From contig CATNEN010000008.1 in the NCBI GenBank assembly GCA_950097015.1, positions 3,563,501 through 3,627,500 on the forward strand: a stretch of DNA of 64,000 nt, written 5' to 3'. The DNA is from Macrostomum hystrix (taxonomy: Eukaryota > Platyhelminthes > Macrostomidae). The number at the start of each line of letters is the position of its first letter. Positions within the stretch are counted from its first letter, which is position 1. Shown here one piece after another: positions 13,816-24,024 of the stretch. The notes beneath the pieces are model-generated. The model was not told the DNA's origin. It did not search any database and was given only the letters and a program-made list of their open reading frames with translations. The position numbers and the translations under genes were made by a program.

Positions 13816-15033
13816 GCTGTGTCAGCACAGGTTCAAGCACTGCGAGTCAGCCAGCTGGAGGCTGATGAGCTAGATGAGGATATGGCTGCCCTCTTAGCTG
13901 ACCGAATCATGGATGCTTTAAATCAGATTTATCCTATTGTCTCAGAGTGGGCAGCGGAGCTCAGATTAATGTCGAGGCTATTTCTGTGTGGCACTTTGCT
14001 ATGCCATAATGTTGGCTCTGGTCCAGCTGCTACTTTTGGTGCAAAGCTCTATGGCATTGAACTGCTTGTGCCTCGAAAAAATGGCAACGTCAGCACAGCA
14101 GCTTCAAGCAGCCCCGCTGTTGGCTATTCCATCAGGCTGAAGTTCCTTGCCACCCTATGTCTGATTGGCTATGGTCGAGATCGCCTTTGGCAAAGGGTAG
14201 ATTATCTTTTTTCAGCTGTTTATTTATCCTCAGGTGTCAGGCAATGTCAGCTGTTAGTTATCCTCAGGTGTGTCAGGCAATGTCAGCTGTTAGTTATCCT
14301 CAGCTGTGTCAGGCAATGTCAGCTGTTAGTTATCCTCAGGTGTGTCAGGCAATGTCAGCTGTTAGTTATCCTCAGGTGTGTCAGGCAATGTCAGCTGTTA
14401 GTTATCCTCAGGTGTGTCAGGCAATGTCAGCTGTTAGTTATCCTCAGCTGTGTCAGGCAATGTCAGCTGTTAGTTATACTCAGGTGTGTCAGGCAATGTC
14501 AGCTGTTAACTTATCAATTAAACTAAAAACTCACCTGTTCTTAGAGTAGCAGCAGCAGCAGTGTGAAGACAGCTCTATCTGGCGCCCTTAGCCTGCTGGA
14601 ATTAATTAACCTGTTAGCGTTCCTTCGAAATGGCCGTCGGGTTAGCCTAGTTCACCGGTTGCTAGGTGCTCGCTGGGGCCACCCGCCGGGACCTCCGCGT
14701 CTTTACCAGCCGGCAGCATTCGCCTTTGTTGATCGCGAGCTTGTGTGGCACAGCTTCGCCGAGTTTGCCGACTCCGCCGCTGGCGCCCTCGCGGATGTCA
14801 GACGACTATTTCGCGGTCGCATTGACGCCCCTGCTGCTGATGATTGCGGCGACAGTCCGGGTGGATGTCGATTGTGCGGCCAGGAGGCCTACCTGCCCAC
14901 ACTGTGCAGCGACAGTTGCCGCTGCGGTCCCTGCTGCTACTTCTGCCTGGCTGCCCGACTGCCCTTCACCTGTCCAAGCTGCGAGGCTAGGGCTGATTCG
15001 TCTGACTCGCTGGTGTCAATGTGCGCGCGATAG
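13816..15033 (+). CDS. PEX2: Peroxisome biogenesis factor 2 (RING E3), first exon not found
   Basis: PEX2 is a peroxisomal membrane RING ubiquitin ligase that works with PEX10 and PEX12 to recycle the import receptor PEX5. Exon A runs from the acceptor attgcag/GCTGTG at 13816 to a donor at about 14267. Exon B runs from 14547 to the stop at 15033. The pair gives about 312 residues without the initiator exon (human 305). Family matches include ALRVSQLEADELDEDMAALL near the start, RDRLWQRVDYLF in the middle, and LYQPAAFAFVDRELVWHSFAEF before the RING. The RING reads CRLCG...LCSDSCRCGPCCYFC...FTCPSC. The zinc-ligand His of the usual GCEHIFCYFC segment is replaced by Cys, with one extra residue. 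The exon A donor lies inside a 36-bp repeat whose copies each offer cctcag/gtgtgt in the same phase. Phase 2 agrees with the exon B acceptor. Confidence 0.85.
14234..14512. repeat. 36-bp minisatellite spanning the PEX2 splice donor
   Basis: About eight copies of a 36-bp unit containing tcaggtgtgtcaggcaatgt. It begins in the last codons of PEX2 exon A and fills the intron. The unit is 12 codons long, so the frame stays open across the array, and every copy carries an identical candidate 5' splice site. Confidence 0.95.
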
Positions 15034-15094
15034 GGTACTTAGCTGAATATTATTGAGTCACCTGGACTGGATAGCTTTCCCGAAAGAAAGGGAA

Positions 15095-15298
15095 ACTCCA
15101 TGACCTCAATGCCGCGGCGAGGCCACATCCATTGTGGCGCACAGCCGCGTATAGAACAGCCGCTTGGGGCTTCTCGTGCGATTTACGCCAATAGGGTCCA
15201 AAGTACAAGGCACATTGGGTGTGTACACTGCAAGACAATGTAGAAGTCAGAGCAGATGTACACACCTGTAAGAGTGTGCCCAGTCCTGGTGGCGCTAT
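15095..15298 (+). mobile_element. Diverged SINE fragment
   Basis: Matches the SINE body from ccgcggcgaggccacatcca through the cagatgtacacacctgtaag region, with many substitutions. The tRNA-like head is replaced or decayed. It begins about 60 bases after the PEX2 stop codon. Confidence 0.75.
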
Positions 15299-15814
15299 TG
15301 TTGACAGAACGAATAAATAAAATAGAAAACAATTTCTAAAAGAAAACAACTTGTCCAGCATTTCTCATCTTCGTAATATTTTATTGCAAAATACCAAGTG
15401 TTTCTGCAGTATTCTTGTTGTTTTTTTATTAAGTACTCTGTCTGTACTTGCTTGTTATAGAAATAAAAATAAATTGCAAGCCTGGAACTATTTAACTCTG
15501 GTATTACTTCGAGGCCCAAGACCTGTTTGATGCTAGTGCATTGTTCAGATTACGTAAATCGCTTACATATGTTTTCATATTGTGTTGCCTATTTGAGCAT
15601 CTTTTAAATTATTTACAGCCGTTAATTTTCTTCAGATTTTTTGTTGATTTTACTCATACAGAGAATGCAGCTTTCTTGTTTTTTTACCGCAGATTGACTT
15701 GGCTTAATGCCTTTTCTATATATGCAAATCTATGCATTGTTCGAATAAGCGAAGGGGGTTGAGTAGCTAGTCCTATATACTAATTCGGCATTTGATGTAG
15801 TGCTTCTAGCTTGA
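15299..15814. other. AT-rich intergenic DNA
   Basis: AT-rich sequence between the PEX2 3' region and a second SINE-like element. The open frames here lack any family resemblance. Confidence 0.5.
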
Positions 15815-16095
15815 AGCCCAGTAGCCTGAGCTTCGGACCTCTAACCGATAGGTTTCGAGTTCGAATCTCAACCCAAGTGAAGTAATTTGAGTTCTAGAGC
15901 AGACACTTTGATTTCCTGGTGCATCGTTTCGCTAAACTGTAACATGGGTGCCAATATTTGCTGGGGTAGAGATTTCATAGGGTGTCGTGGGCTCCCCAGT
16001 ACACGACTAAAAATCTGCGCGTGGCCTTTAGAAGCACCGCGAAATAGCTGAGACTATCTGTAAGTCTGACCCCAACTTAGCTGTAGTTACTATTT
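15815..16095 (+). mobile_element. Second SINE type with tRNA-like head
   Basis: A head with tagcctgagcttcgg (A-box-like), then ctctaaccgataggtttcga and gagttcgaatctc (B-box-like), is followed by about 200 bp of tRNA-unrelated sequence. The block ends in a ctatttatctatctata tail. The body differs from the 364-bp SINE. Only one copy is visible in the window and no clear target duplication was found, so the type is inferred from the pol III boxes and the tail. Confidence 0.55.
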
Positions 16096-16216
16096 ATCTA
16101 TCTATACACTTAATATTCTTCAGATATTCTACTCACTCTACTTATTTTAGCTTTTGTCAGTTGTCATTAGCGCATATCTCAACCAAATCTATTTCAGCTA
16201 TAGAAGAGCAACAACC

Positions 16217-16396
16217 ATGAAGCGGTACAAGTCCATCCCTAAGAAGCGCACTAGGCACGATCGCGAGGAGAAGAGACGTGACTTGGAGACCCTGCCCAAG
16301 CAGGTGGCGACTATTGTGCTGCCAACCTTGCTGGCCATTGTGCTGGTTATCGTGGTCTTTGTTTACTTTGCATCGCAACCGACTGCGGAAGCTTAA
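16217..16396 (+). CDS. SMCO4: SMCO4-like 59-residue single-pass membrane protein
   Basis: A 59-residue protein starting MKRYKSIPKKRTRHDREEK, with a basic, charged N-terminal third and one transmembrane helix (about residues 31-51, IVLPTLLAIVLVIVVFVYF). It ends in a short tail, ASQPTAEA. Length, the basic PKK motif and the VLPTL...VFVY helix match vertebrate SMCO4, also 59 residues. The function of that family is poorly defined. The chosen ATG is preceded by acaacc. An acceptor-like tatttcag lies about 20 bases upstream, so the coding exon may follow a spliced 5' leader. The gene has one coding exon and lies downstream of PEX2 on the same strand. The 1.2 kb gap containing SINE sequence argues against co-transcription. 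Confidence 0.8.
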   Translation: MKRYKSIPKKRTRHDREEKRRDLETLPKQVATIVLPTLLAIVLVIVVFVYFASQPTAEA

Positions 16397-16509
16397 TAGA
16401 ACGATGAGACTCGAGTATCTATAGTTCGCTTCATAATAGGTATCTTACAAAACCCTTAACCTGATATCCCAGTGCTCACAAAATACATTATGTGCTATAT
16501 TTTGGCCAC

Positions 16510-16778
16510 TCAGATCCCCATTCTCCCAGATCTCTTTCAAGCTGAGATCCCCATTCTCCCAGATCTCTTTCAAGCTGAGATCCCCATTCTCCCAGATCTC
16601 TTTCAAGCTGAGATCCCCATTCTCCCAGATCTCTTTCAAGCTGAGATCCCCATTCTCCCAGATCTCTTTCAAGCTGAGATCCCCATTCTCCCAGATCTAT
16701 TTCAAGCTGAGATCCCCATTCTCCCAGATCTCTGTCAAGCTGAGATCCCCATTCTCCCAGATCTCTTTTAAGCTGAGA
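16510..16778. repeat. 33-bp minisatellite
   Basis: About eight copies of a 33-bp unit containing gagatccccattctcccaga followed by tctctttcaagct. Copies are nearly perfect. It lies about 115 bases downstream of the SMCO4-like stop codon. Confidence 0.95.
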
Positions 16779-17276
16779 TAGGTATCCTACTTAATATCTT
16801 CCCTGATCCTAATATAAAAGTGTGTGATTAAGAGTTATTTGCCGAATTTATTTAGGTAAAGCAGTACATTTACGCTTGCGCGATTGCATAATTTTTCATA
16901 AACAAACAGATCACTTCGTGCTTAATTTGGTGCAAATTCTTTCAATGAAATCTAGAAGTTCCGCTACTGTGTGAACCATGATTGTTGTTTTCATTTATTT
17001 TTTTATTCTCAACTGGTGTCATTTTTTATCCTTTACATGACAATATTCCTACTAGCCTACTCACTATTAGTAATCATTAGTGGAATCACTTTTCAGATTT
17101 CGCATACAATATTAATACGAAAAGTTTAACATTCGACTAACTTGCCTTCATAAATTAGTTATTTCTAATTTGTTCTGTTAAGAAACTGTTTTGTTTGTTG
17201 TTAAATATTCTTTTTGAGTAGTGTCTGTGCGCCTCCAAATTGTAAACCTGATATTCTTTCTCTGCATCAACATAGC
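16779..17276. other. AT-rich intergenic DNA
   Basis: AT-rich sequence between two minisatellites. No gene, RNA or mobile element could be supported. Confidence 0.5.
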
Positions 17277-18838
17277 AGTCTCCCTCTCACCCCATCCACC
17301 AGTCTCCCTCTCACCCCGTCCACCAGTCTCCATCTCACCCCATCCACCAGACTCCCTCTCACCCCATCCACCAGTCTCCCTCTCACCCTATCCACTAGTC
17401 TCCCTCTCACCCTATCCACCAGTCTCCCTCTCACCCCATCCACCAGTCTCCATCTCACCCCATCCACCAGTCTCCATCTCACCCCATCCACCAGTCTCCA
17501 TCTCACCCCATCCACCAGTCTCCCTCTCACCCTATCCACCAGTCTCCCTCTCACCCTATCCACCAGTCTCCCTCTCACCCCATCCACCAGTCTCCATCTC
17601 ACCCCATCCACCAGACTCCCTCTCACCCCATCCACCAGTCTCCCTCTCACCCCATCCACCAGTCTCCCTCTCACCCCATCCACCAGTCTCCCTCTCACCC
17701 CATCCACCAGTCTCCATCTCACCCCATCCACCAGACTCCCTCTCACCCCATCCACCAGTCTCCCTCTCACCCCATCCACCAGTCTCCCTCTCACCCCATC
17801 CACCAGTCTCCCTCTCACCCCATCCACCAGTCTCCCTCTCACCCCATCCACCAGACTCCCTCTCACCCCATCCACCAGTCTCCCTCTCACCCTATCCACT
17901 AGTCTCCCTCTCACCCTATCCACCAGTCTCCCTCTCACCCCATCCACCAGTCTCCCTCTCACCCCATCCACCAGTCTCCCTCTCACCCCATCCACCAGTC
18001 TCCCTCTCACCCTATCCACCAGTCTCCCTCTCACCCCATCCACCAGTCTCCATCTCACCCCATCCACCAGTCTCCCTCTCACCCCATCCACCAGACTCCC
18101 TCTCACCCCATCCACCAGTCTCCATCTCACCCCATCCACCAGTCTCCCTCTCACCCCATCCACCAGTCTCCATCTCACCCCATCCACCAGTCTCCCTCTC
18201 GCCCTATCCACTAGTCTCCCTCTCACCCCATCCACCAGTCTCCCTCTCACCCTATCCACTAGTCTCCCTCTCACCCTATCCACCAGTCTCCCTCTCACCC
18301 TATCCACCAGTCTCCCTCTCACCCCATCCACCAGTCTCCCTCTCACCCTATCCACCAGTCTCCCTCTCACCCCATCCACCAGTCTCCCTCTCACCCCATC
18401 CACCAGTCTCCCTCTCACCCCATCCACCAGTCTCCCTCTCACCCTATCCACCAGTCTCCCTCTCACCCCATCCACCAGTCTCCATCTCACCCCATCCACC
18501 AGTCTCCCTCTCACCCCATCCACCAGACTCCCTCTCACCCCATCCACCAGTCTCCATCTCACCCCATCCACCAGTCTCCATCTCACCCCATCCACCAGTC
18601 TCCCTCTCGCCCTATCCACTAGTCTCCCTCTCACCCCATCCACCAGTCTCCCTCTCACCCTATCCACTAGTCTCCCTCTCACCCTATCCACCAGTCTCCC
18701 TCTCACCCTATCCACCAGTCTCCCTCTCACCCCATCCACCAGTCTCCCTCTCACCCTATCCACCAGTCTCCCTCTCACCCCATCCACCAGTCTCCCTCTC
18801 ACCCCATCCAACAGTCTCCCTCTCGCCCCATCCACCAG
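17277..18838. repeat. 24-bp minisatellite, about 65 copies
   Basis: About 65 copies of a 24-bp unit, accagtctccctctcacccc plus atcc, with variants cat/cct, tat/cat and act/acc. The variant order repeats: ctctcgccctatccactag occurs at about 18195 and again 408 bp (17 units) later, showing block duplication. Because 24 is a multiple of three, three frames stay open for over 500 codons each. They encode only the same eight-residue repeat and are not genes. Confidence 0.97.
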
Positions 18839-19514
18839 TCATAAATAAAAATATAAATTTCATTTTAAGTTTAAAAAAAATTCTATGAAATATTAAGGTA
18901 AATCAAAAGTAAAAAATTGCTAGTTGTATTAGAGTTTAACATTTTTGTGTCTTTTTTCTAGTTTCTAACGACACTTTTTACGAGTTTTTCTGCATACTCG
19001 AAAAGATATTCGACTCACTTTTCATATATTAAAGAAAGTGTTTCAAGTCTCATATACTTTTTTTCAGCATTCCTTTTTAGAGTTCAGTGTTTTAGCGGTG
19101 TTCATTCCAAACTCTCAGTTGATTGAGAATGGGTGAGCTCTATTGATATTTGTTAAGTATATAATGATACTTAATGTTTTATTTTTTACACATTTTTAAC
19201 TGCGTTTGAGTCTCCTTTCTCTGTCTTTAACAATGGTGTTTTTAGTCTAAATAGCATGAACAAAATTACTATTTGTGTTTAGACTCTTTTGTATGCCGTG
19301 TCAAACACTATTTCCAACTTATTCTACTATATATATATATTATGTTACTTGAGTCATTAATTCTTCTTGCAGTCTTAGTCGCACTTTTCGCTGACTGTCG
19401 ACGGCATAGTTGGAGCTGGATCTAAACTTTTGGCTTGTTGGCATTTACGAGTATATTGTGTTCTTTATTTGAACCCGTTACTAATCATTCTAGTCCCAGA
19501 TCAGCAATCATCCT
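18839..19514. other. AT-rich DNA between arrays
   Basis: AT-rich DNA, including a short TA run near 19328. No gene or RNA was recognised. Confidence 0.5.
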
Positions 19515-21310
19515 CAGGTACAAGTCACATATAATCCCAGATCCTCCAGTTGTAGTCACCCTCCCAGATCCTGAGGTTGCAGTCAGCACCCTCCCAGATC
19601 CTCAGGTTGCTGTCAGCACCCTCCCAGATCCTCAGGTTGCAGTCAGCACCCTCCCAGATCCTCAGGTTGCTGTCAGCACCCTCCCAGATCCTCAGGTTGC
19701 AGTCAGCACCCTCCCAGATCCTCAGGTTGCAGTCAGCACCCTCCCAGATCCTCAGGTTGCTGTCAGCACCCTCCCAGATCCTCAGGTTGCAGTCAGCACC
19801 CTCCCAGATCCTCAGGTTGCTGTCAGCACCCTCCCAGATCCTCAGGTTGCAGTCAGCACCCTCCCAGATCCTCAGGTTGCAGTCAGCACCCTCCCAGATC
19901 CTCAGGTTGCTGTCAGCACCCTCCCAGATCCTCAGGTTGCAGTCAGCACCCTCCCAGATCCTCAGGTTGCAGTCAGCACCCTCCCAGATCCTCAGGTTGC
20001 AGTCAGCACCCTCCCAGATCCTCAGGTTGCAGTCAGCACCCTCCCAGATCCTCAGGTTGCAGTCAGCACCCTCCCAGATCCTCAGGTTGCTGTCAGCACC
20101 CTCCCAGATCCTCAGGTTGCAGTCAGCACCCTCCCAGATCCTCAGGTTGCAGTCAGCACCCTCCCAGATCCGCAGGTTGCAGTCAGCACCCTCCCAGATC
20201 CTCAGGTTGCTGTCAGCACCCTCCCAGATCCTCAGGTTGCTGTCAGCACCCTCCCAGATCCTCAGGTTGCAGCCGACTTCCCAGATACTCAGGTTGCTAT
20301 CAGCACCCTCCCAGATCCTCAGGTTGCAGTCAGCACCCTCCCAGATCCTCAGGTTGCAGTCAGCACCCTCCCAGATCCTCAGGTTGCTGTCAGCACCCTC
20401 CCAGATCCTTAGGTTGCAGTCAGCACCCTCCCAGATCCTCAGGTTGCTGTCAGCACCCTCCCAGATCCTCCAGTTGTAGTCACCCTCCCAGATCCTGAGG
20501 TTGCAGTCAGCACCCTCCCAGATCCTCAGGTTGCTGTCAGCACCCTCCCAGATCCTCAGGTTGCAGTCAGCACCCTCCCAGATCCTCAGGTTGCAGTCAG
20601 CACCCTCCCAGATCCTCAGGTTGCAGTCAGCACACTCCCAGATCCACAGGTTGCTGTCAGCACCCTCCCAGATCCTCAGGTTGCTGTCAGCACCCTCCCA
20701 GATCCTCAGGTTGCAGTCGCCTTCCCAGATCCTCAGGTTGCTGTCACCCTCTTAGATCCCCAAGTTGCAGTCAGCACCCTCCCAGATCCTCAGGTTGCAG
20801 TCAGCACCCTCCCAGATCCTCAGGTTGCAGTCAGCACCCTCCCAGATCCCCAAGTTGCAGTCAGCACCCTCCCAGATCCCCAAGTTGCAGTCAGCACCCT
20901 CCCAGATCCCCAAGTTGCAGTCAGCACCCTCCCAGATCCTCAGGTTGCTGTCAGCACCCTCCCAGATTCTCAGGTTGCTGTCAGCACCCTCCCAGATCCT
21001 TAGGTTGCAGTCAGCACCCTCCCAGATTCTCAGGTTGCTGTCAGCACCCTCCCAGATCCTCAGGTTGCAGTCAGCACACTCCCAGATCCACAGGTTGCTG
21101 TCAGCACCCTCCCAGATCCTCAGGTTGCTGTCAGCACCCTCCCAGATCCTCAGGTTGCTGTCAGCACCCTCCCAGATCCTCAGGTTGCAGTCGCCTTCCC
21201 AGATCCTCAGGTTGCTGTCACCCTCTTAGATCCCCAAGTTGCAGTCAGCACCCTCCCAGATCCTCAGGTTGCAGTCAGCACCCTCCCAGATCCCCAAGTT
21301 GCAGTCAGCC
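19515..21310. repeat. 30-bp minisatellite, about 59 copies
   Basis: About 59 copies of a 30-bp unit, ctcccagatcctcaggttgc plus agtcagcacc or tgtcagcacc. A distinctive edge block (ctccagttgtagtcaccctc followed by cctgaggttgc) at about 19540 recurs at about 20465. A second block with cacactcccagatccacagg at about 20631 recurs at about 21075. The array has therefore grown by copying multi-unit segments. It ends about 460 bp before the TNF-like gene. The frame of 300-odd codons is a repeat artefact. Confidence 0.97.
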
Positions 21311-21670
21311 CTATCGAACATTATCAGCTTTGATTCCAGCTAGCAAAAATGATATACTGTAAGCATTTTTTTAATTTGGGTTTTCGAGAAGAACCCGATC
21401 CAGTCGCAAGTGCATCCAGTCATGGCTATAATTAACGCACTAACTAGGTTACTTGTTCGGTTTACTTTTTTACAGAGACTCCTGAATTGCCAGTACATGT
21501 ACGTGTCGTTCTAACCTTCCCTTTTTTGTCAGGTTACGAGTAATTACGATCGTGCATTCTCCTAGGTCTAATAATATCGATTGCAACTGGCTTAGCTAGC
21601 ATGTGGTATGCGAAAATTGATGCCGCGGGATTCCCAGAGTATTGCCGCAAAAATTTCCGTATCTAATGTG

Positions 21671-21679
21671 TATATAAAG
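21671..21679 (+). promoter_or_regulatory. TATA box of the TNF-like gene
   Basis: tatataaag lies 108 bases upstream of the first ATG (21779), at a plausible distance for a transcription start near 21700 and a leader of about 80 bases. The assignment rests on motif and position only. Confidence 0.55.
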
Positions 21680-21778
21680 TCCGATGCATAAGTAACATTA
21701 ATAAGTAACTCAAGGTTTAACAATAAATAAACGAAAAGCCTTTAACTGCCTGCCAGTCCAGTCTACTCTTTATTCAAC

Positions 21779-22860
21779 ATGAGCGATTCTGTAGAGATAG
21801 ATCAGCAGAGACAGGCGTTTGTAGATTGCCCGGTGACTGAGACAGGTATCCCGCAGGCACCCGGTGCTACCTTGGCGAGTTGGCGGCAGCGCAGACTTTC
21901 AGCGCTGACTGTTGCTGCGCTTCTATTCGTTGCCATTTTCGCTCTGACAACGATGGCGCAGAGAAAGTCACCCGCTGAAGCGTCGCCGCGTCCCGCTGGC
22001 AAGGATTTCCGATTGCCGTCGGTGAGTGGCAAGAATGCTACACACTGAGAGTTTAATCTAAAAGGAGTGCACATTTTAATGCAACTCAAGTCGTGGGTAA
22101 AGCAGGCACTGAATGAGTACATTGCTCCAACTTGTCCGTATCTGTGCATGTGCGCAGTAGTTCTCAAATGGCTAAAAAGCTAGAAAGGTTTTTCTTTTTC
22201 AAAACCTATTCTTGGACAGAGGCAATACGGCCTGGACTTGTCGGGCAAGCTGTACTGCACAAGGGCCGAAAAAGTTAACTGCAGGAACGATGCCACAGGC
22301 TTCGTCACTAAGGGTAAGAGTGCCTCGACTGGGTGCTTTGGAGCAGTATAATTTGTCCACCGGGAAAAACACCCAGAAACCCAGGGAGAACCTTGGGGGG
22401 ATAATTCGCTAGTCTATATAACTAAAATCGACGCTGAAAATGTATCTAAATGATAACTTCCTAATAATCCAATTCTTAACAAACATCTCCCACAGGAACG
22501 AGAAATTTGGGTCCTCTTAAATGCGTCGGCTCGGACTGCTCAAAACCAATGCCTTTCCGTCTCGACCCGTTGGCTGGTCGAGTGTACATTCTTGAGGCCG
22601 GCACCTACCTAGTAAGAGTTCAGGTGGCGGTGAGACCTTTGAATGCGTCGAGTCTGCTGCAGCCAGTCTCCGTCGCGCTGACTGTGGAAGGTAGCAGTGT
22701 GGCGCAGTGCAAGTCGCTAGTCGACTGTTTCGTAGCTCCGGTGCTGCAACTCCGAGCTGGCCAGTGGCTGACTGTGGCTCTGTTCGAGCGAAACCTGGCG
22801 CTAAGCATTCATGCCACCCCCGACTCCACGGTTCTGCAGCTTACTCGAATTGGCGACTGA
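21779..22860 (+). CDS. TNF-superfamily-like type II membrane ligand, three exons
   Basis: Exons 21779-22021, 22220-22313 and 22496-22860 join in phase 0 then phase 1, with good GT-AG ends, to give 233 residues. A cytoplasmic N-terminus of about 40 residues is followed by one membrane helix (about residues 41-60, ALTVAALLFVAIFALTTMA). The extracellular part has jelly-roll-like strands. TNF-like features are the inner segment YILEAGTYLVRVQVAV (family: aGyYyiysQv), a cysteine pair AQCKSLVDC, and VLQLRAGQWLTVALFE, which matches the family L.aGd.l.v pattern. The length is typical of the superfamily. No furin site is obvious. The resemblance is structural and was read by eye. A C1q-like or other jelly-roll ligand is the main alternative. 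If it is a TNF ligand, it would signal to a TNF receptor on neighbouring cells. Confidence 0.55.
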
Positions 22861-23254
22861 CTCCATGCAGGCTTCGATGTAATTATTGCTGACTGCTTTC
22901 CCATGTTTGCCCAGCAGCGCTAATGCTCGTATTATCCTAGATAAGCTTGTATGTTTCTAAATTAGTCTGTGCTTGAAAGTGTCTCGGTTTTACAAAAAAA
23001 ATATTCCTAAACGATATTAATATTGTGCAATATAAAGTCAGGGTCTGTTTTTCATCAGGGAACAAACAGTAGCTCGTATTTGGTGCTCTCTACATTCCCT
23101 TCATTATTATTCAGTCTGCAGCATTGTATAAAATATATTTTCTATATTGAAAAACAAAGTTTTAAACAAAATACTGGTGCACTTTGTCTACCTTTTTAAT
23201 CTGCATATATTTTATTTCATTAAGTATTTCTGTTGGTACTGTTAGTATTAAGTT
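22861..23254. other. 3' region of the TNF-like gene
   Basis: AT-rich sequence with aatataaag near 23027, which could serve as a weak polyadenylation signal. No other feature was seen. Confidence 0.5.
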
Positions 23255-23985
23255 ATCAGTTGGTACAGTCAGTATGTTCTCAGTTGGTACAGTCAGTATG
23301 TTCTCAGTTGGTACAGTCAGTATGTTCTCAGTTGGTACAGTCAGTATGTTCTCAGTTGGTACAGTCAGTATGTTCTCAGTTGGTACAGTCAGTATGTTCT
23401 CAGTTGGTACAGTCAGTATGTTCTCAGTTGGTACAGTTAGTATGTTCTCAGTTGGTACAGTTAGTATGTTCTCAGTTGGTACAGTCAGTATGTTCTCAGT
23501 TGGTACAGTTAGTATGTTCTCAGTTGGTACAGTTAGTATGTTCTCAGTTGGTACAGTCAGTATGTTCTCAGTTGGTACAGTCAGTATGTTCTCAGTTGGT
23601 ACAGTTAGTATGTTCTCAGTTGGTACAGTTAGTATGTTCTCAGTTGGTACAGTTAGTATGTTCTCAGTTGGTACAGTCAGTATGTTCTCAGTTGGTACAG
23701 TCAGTATGTTCTCAGTTGGTACAGTCAGTATGTTCTCAGTTGGTACAGTCAGTATGTTCTCAGTTGGTACAGTTAGTATGTTCTCAGTTGGTACAGTTAG
23801 TATGTTCTCAGTTGGTACAGTCAGTATGTTCTCAGTTGGTACAGTCAGTATGTTCTCAGTTGGTACAGTTAGTATGTTCTCAGTTGGTACAGTTAGTATG
23901 TTCTCAGTTGGTACAGTCAGTATGTTCTCAGTTGGTACAGTCAGTATGTTCTCAGTTGGTACAGTTTGTATGTTCTCAGTTGGCA
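23255..23985. repeat. 24-bp minisatellite, about 31 copies
   Basis: About 31 almost perfect copies of a 24-bp unit, ttggtacagtcagtatgttc plus tcag. The only common variation is C/T in cagtcag versus cagttag. Open frames of 257-278 codons on both strands are repeat artefacts. It lies just beyond the 3' end of IFT27. Confidence 0.97.
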
Positions 23986-24024
23986 CTTCAGTGGGTTCTT
24001 CGGTGATAAATATCTCTTGACAGC

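Noticed and set aside
17214-18888. Open frames of over 500 codons on both strands
   Set aside because: They only translate a 24-bp repeat, stay open in several frames at once and lack splice or start context.
19435-21229. Long frames of a ten-residue repeat (LPDPQVAVST-like)
   Set aside because: 30-bp minisatellite. Two frames are open at the same time and the codon pattern is that of the repeat.
23162-24020. Frames of 257-278 codons on both strands
   Set aside because: 24-bp minisatellite with no independent evidence of coding.
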